NCBI RefSeq assembly: GCF_001641755.2 | Contig: NZ_LRFG02000002.1 | Coordinates: 868,001-932,000 of the forward strand | From: Microbulbifer flavimaris | Lineage (GTDB): Bacteria; Pseudomonadota; Gammaproteobacteria; Pseudomonadales; Cellvibrionaceae | Length of the DNA stretch: 64,000 nt | Reading direction: 5' to 3' | Shown: in pieces, positions 61,538 to 64,000 of the stretch | Numbering within the stretch: the stretch's first letter is position 1 | How the letters are laid out: every line of letters begins with the position of its first letter | Notes under the pieces: model-generated | Seen by the model: only the letters and a program-made list of their open reading frames with translations | Told to the model about the DNA's origin: nothing | Database searches by the model: none | Program-made: the position numbers and the translations under genes

Positions 61538-63259
61538 GTGCGTTACCTGATCCTCACTCTTGCCCTGCTGTCCGCTACTGCCGGTGCGCAGGAAGAAATA
61601 CAGCCCGAAGCGGCCACAGGCCGTTCCGTAGTCAAGGCGGCTACTGCCAGCGAATTCATGGCCGTGACCGCCAACCCCCATGCCACCCGCGCCGCAGTGG
61701 ATATACTCGCCCGCGGCGGCACCGCCGTGGACGCCGCCATTGCCGCGCAATTGGTACTGACGCTGGTGGAACCGCAATCGTCCGGGATCGGCGGCGGCGC
61801 CTTTATGCTGAGCTTCCAGGCCGGCGACCAGTCCCTGCACTACTTCGATGGCCGCGAGACAGCGCCGGCGGCGGTCAGCAGTGAACATTTCATGCAAGAT
61901 GGCCAGCCCCGGGGCTTTCTCGAGGCGGTGATCGGCGGCCACTCGGTGGGCGTGCCCGGTGTCATGAGGATGCTGGAACTGGCCCATCAGCGGCAGGGCA
62001 AGCTTCCATGGCCGTCGTTGTTCGAGCCGGCCATCGCGTTGGCAGAAGCCGGCTTCGAAGTGTCACCGCGACTGCACCTGTTACTGGAAAAAATGCCGCG
62101 CGTCGCGGTGCGCCCGGCGATCCGCGACTATTTCTTTGACGAGGGCGGCGAGCCGCTGCCCGTCGGCCACCGGCTGAAGAATCCGGCTTACGCAGACACC
62201 CTGCGCATCCTGGCGAAAGAGGGGGGCGATGCCTTCTACCGTGGCGCAATCGCCGAGGCGATTGTCGAGGCGGTGCGCAACGACCCGGAAAACCCCGGCT
62301 TGATGACCCTGCAGGATCTCGCCAAATACCAGGCCGTGGAACGGGAGCCGCTGTGCAGCGTATTCCTGCAATACCGGGTGTGCGGTGCCGATGCCCCGTC
62401 TTCCGGTGGCAGCACCGTGGGCGCGACTCTGGGGATGCTGGAGCAGTTCCCGCTGCACGAGATGGAGGCCGGCAGCGCAGCCCTCACGCATCTGTTTATT
62501 GAAGCTTCGGAACTGGCCTTTGCCGACCGCAATACCTATCTCGCCGACCCGGATTTTGTCCAGGTACCCACTCGGGCACTGGTGGCCCCGGAGTATCTGG
62601 TGCGCCGGGCCAAGTTGATCTCATCCGGGCAGGCCAGCAAGGCAGTGCCCGGCGTGCCGACACCGGCAACGCCCAAACGCCAGCAGTCCACATCGCCGGA
62701 GCTGCCCAACACCAGCCACCTGGTGATTGTCGACCGCTACGGCAACGGCGTCAGCATGACCAGCAGTATCGAGACCGGCTTTGGCTCGCGCTTGCTGGTC
62801 AGGGGTTTCCTGCTCAACAACCAGCTTACGGATTTTTCCTTCGTGCCGGAAAAGGCCGACGGCAAGCTGGTGGCCAACCGGATTCAGCCGGGCAAGCGAC
62901 CCCGCTCTTCCATGTCTCCCACCATCGTGTTCGATCGCGATGGTGAGATGCGCCTGCTGGTGGGCTCCCCGGGAGGCTCGCGCATCATCAACTACACTGC
63001 TCGCACCATTCTCTACCACCTGGCACTGGGCATGCCGATCGCCGAGGCCGTTGCGGCCGGCAATATCGGCGCGATCGGCGGGCGCGTCGAGCTGGAGCCG
63101 GACTTTTTCAGCGCGGACACTGTAAGAAATCTGCAGGAACTCGGACATACCGTGATGCAACGCAACCTCAATAGCGGCATTCACGCGATTGCACTCACTG
63201 ATGGCAAGCTGTTTGGCGGCGCGGATCCCCGCCGCGAGGGTAATGCCGCGGGCCGCTGA
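61538..63259 (+). CDS. ggt: Gamma-glutamyltransferase
   Basis: A 573-residue N-terminal-nucleophile hydrolase that cleaves glutathione and gamma-glutamyl compounds in the periplasm. A signal peptide starts at the GTG at 61538 (RYLILTLALLSATAGA). The large-subunit features VDAAIAAQLVLTLVEPQSSGIGGG are followed by the self-cleavage site NTSH (Thr about residue 389), which gives the small subunit with VDRYGNGVSMTSSIE, and the late GSPGGSRIINYT. GGAG lies 6 nt ahead of the GTG. The longer open frame back to 61370 overlaps coaD and is rejected. Confidence 0.96.
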   Translation: MRYLILTLALLSATAGAQEEIQPEAATGRSVVKAATASEFMAVTANPHATRAAVDILARGGTAVDAAIAAQLVLTLVEPQSSGIGGGAFMLSFQAGDQSLHYFDGRETAPAAVSSEHFMQDGQPRGFLEAVIGGHSVGVPGVMRMLELAHQRQGKLPWPSLFEPAIALAEAGFEVSPRLHLLLEKMPRVAVRPAIRDYFFDEGGEPLPVGHRLKNPAYADTLRILAKEGGDAFYRGAIAEAIVEAVRNDPENPGLMTLQDLAKYQAVEREPLCSVFLQYRVCGADAPSSGGSTVGATLGMLEQFPLHEMEAGSAALTHLFIEASELAFADRNTYLADPDFVQVPTRALVAPEYLVRRAKLISSGQASKAVPGVPTPATPKRQQSTSPELPNTSHLVIVDRYGNGVSMTSSIETGFGSRLLVRGFLLNNQLTDFSFVPEKADGKLVANRIQPGKRPRSSMSPTIVFDRDGEMRLLVGSPGGSRIINYTARTILYHLALGMPIAEAVAAGNIGAIGGRVELEPDFFSADTVRNLQELGHTVMQRNLNSGIHAIALTDGKLFGGADPRREGNAAGR

Positions 63260-63288
63260 GCTGCCTCTTTTACGAATGGGAGAAAATC

Positions 63289-63693
63289 ATGCGCGCCTAC
63301 ACACTGCTGCTGTTACGAATCAGCCTCGGCCTCTTGCTGGTGATCTGGGGGGTCGACAAGCTGGTCAATGTGGATCACGCGATCGCGGTATCCAAGCGTT
63401 TCTATCTCGGCATTATCAGCGCACCACTGGCCTGGAATATCTTCGGTGGCCTGCAGGTATTGCTCGGTACAGCGGTGATTCTCGGTCTGTGGCGGAAATT
63501 CACCTACCCGGTGCAGGCTTTGATCAACGGCGCTACCTTGCTGGGCGTCTGGCAATCGGTGGTCGACCCGTGGGGATGGGTGCTCGAAGGCAGCAACGTG
63601 CTCTTTTACCCATCGCTGATTATCTTTGCCGCCTGTTTGGTCCTGTGGGCATTCCAGTCCGATGACCGGCTGTCACTGGATCGCCGGCGGTAG
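63289..63693 (+). CDS. DoxX-family membrane protein
   Basis: A 134-residue membrane protein with four helices in the DoxX/SURF4-like arrangement ([22 protein letters not shown] at the start, [15 protein letters not shown] in the middle). Members have varied roles, often unknown, including redox or quinone-linked ones. GGGAG precedes the ATG at 6 nt. It lies 29 nt after ggt and may be co-transcribed. Confidence 0.88.
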   Translation: MRAYTLLLLRISLGLLLVIWGVDKLVNVDHAIAVSKRFYLGIISAPLAWNIFGGLQVLLGTAVILGLWRKFTYPVQALINGATLLGVWQSVVDPWGWVLEGSNVLFYPSLIIFAACLVLWAFQSDDRLSLDRRR

Positions 63694-63706
63694 GCAGGGC
63701 CAGCCA

Positions 63707-64000
63707 ATGTCCAATCCCTGGCTACTGCTTTTCATCGCCGGACTGCTGGAGGTAGGCTGGGCGATTGGCCTCAAGTACACAGACGGCTTCAGCCGCCCGC
63801 TGCCCAGCGCACTGACCATTATCACCATGGTTGCCAGTTTTTATTTTCTCGCGCAGGCGCTGAAAGTAATCCCGGTGGGCACAGGCTACGCGGTATGGAC
63901 GGGGATAGGCGCCGTCGGTACCGCAATTCTCGGCATCGTGTTGTTCGCCGAATCGACCGCGCTGCCGCGCCTGCTCTGCATCGGGCCGATCATCGCGGGC
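63707..64000 (+). CDS. sugE: SMR-family exporter SugE/Gdx (5' part)
   Basis: The first 98 codons of a small multidrug resistance protein, cut by the window end. Glu in [16 protein letters not shown] (about residue 15) is the essential proton/substrate-binding acid; WAxGLKxT is the Gdx/SugE-type motif, and [19 protein letters not shown] follows. Gdx proteins export guanidinium in exchange for protons. Few residues are missing (family length about 105). AGGG lies 7 nt before the ATG; the gene starts 14 nt after the DoxX stop, so they probably form one transcript. Confidence 0.92.
   Translation, partial: MSNPWLLLFIAGLLEVGWAIGLKYTDGFSRPLPSALTIITMVASFYFLAQALKVIPVGTGYAVWTGIGAVGTAILGIVLFAESTALPRLLCIGPIIAG

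Overview
The window looks like chromosome of a GC-rich, aerobic, Gram-negative gammaproteobacterium. The gene orders (hisIE-tatABC-ubiBJE; hslVU beside a SPOR protein, priA, rpmE, a nuclease and malic enzyme; dsbB-rsd-FKBP-algP-yheS; ftsYEX-rpoH-trmB) match those I recall from Pseudomonas and relatives. Two large TonB-dependent receptors, many lipoproteins and secreted peptidases suggest a marine heterotroph such as Microbulbifer or another Cellvibrionales genus. The genus is inference only. Almost all the sequence is coding. I see no tRNA, rRNA, CRISPR, prophage or complete insertion sequence.

Layout. 1-11.5 kb: a macro-domain protein, a membrane diguanylate cyclase, a tandem pair of outer-membrane barrels, a VIT/CCC1 transporter, an unrecognised periplasmic protein with a CGCP motif, a TMEM175 channel, a PQQ-type sugar dehydrogenase, a DUF885 lipoprotein, an MscS channel and tag. 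11.4-17.7 kb: an SDR epimerase with an overlapping 29-codon membrane mini-gene, a non-coding stretch with two unusual hairpins, a secreted prolyl oligopeptidase, dtd, a lipoprotein aminopeptidase, mliC and a DUF3149 mini-protein. 17.9-23.4 kb: one leftward block ubiE-ubiJ-ubiB-hisI-hisE-tatA-tatB-tatC (ubiquinone, histidine, Tat export). 23.7-29 kb: a 950-residue TonB receptor, then CHAD, NfeD and SPFH proteins. 29-33.4 kb: a complete TPP-riboswitch-controlled thiamine salvage operon (receptor, thiamine-binding protein, PnuT-like transporter, kinase). 33.5-44 kb: phoA, DUF971-hslU-hslV, DUF2798, SPOR/FtsN-like protein, priA, rpmE, nuclease, malic enzyme. 43.8-54.6 kb: gshA, acpH, dsbB, lrgAB-like genes, rsd, FKBP lipoprotein, algP-like histone H1 mimic, yheS and a TSP3-repeat outer-membrane protein. 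54.8-64 kb: trmB, DUF423, rpoH, ftsX-ftsE-ftsY, rsmD, coaD, ggt, DoxX and the start of a sugE-like gene cut by the window edge.

The most unusual signal is at 12533-12761. Two hairpins with unrelated stems present the same 24-nt loop in opposite orientations (26 identical nt including the closing base pair). This is the reverse of a normal terminator or REP element, where the stem is conserved and the loop varies. Other points worth a look are the rpmE terminator lying inside the signal-peptide codons of the downstream nuclease, a row of four hairpins between hslV and hslU, the CGCP periplasmic protein, and the stop-start overlapping 29-codon ORF. Many start codons were moved from the longest open frame to an internal start with a better ribosome-binding site; these choices are stated in the entries.
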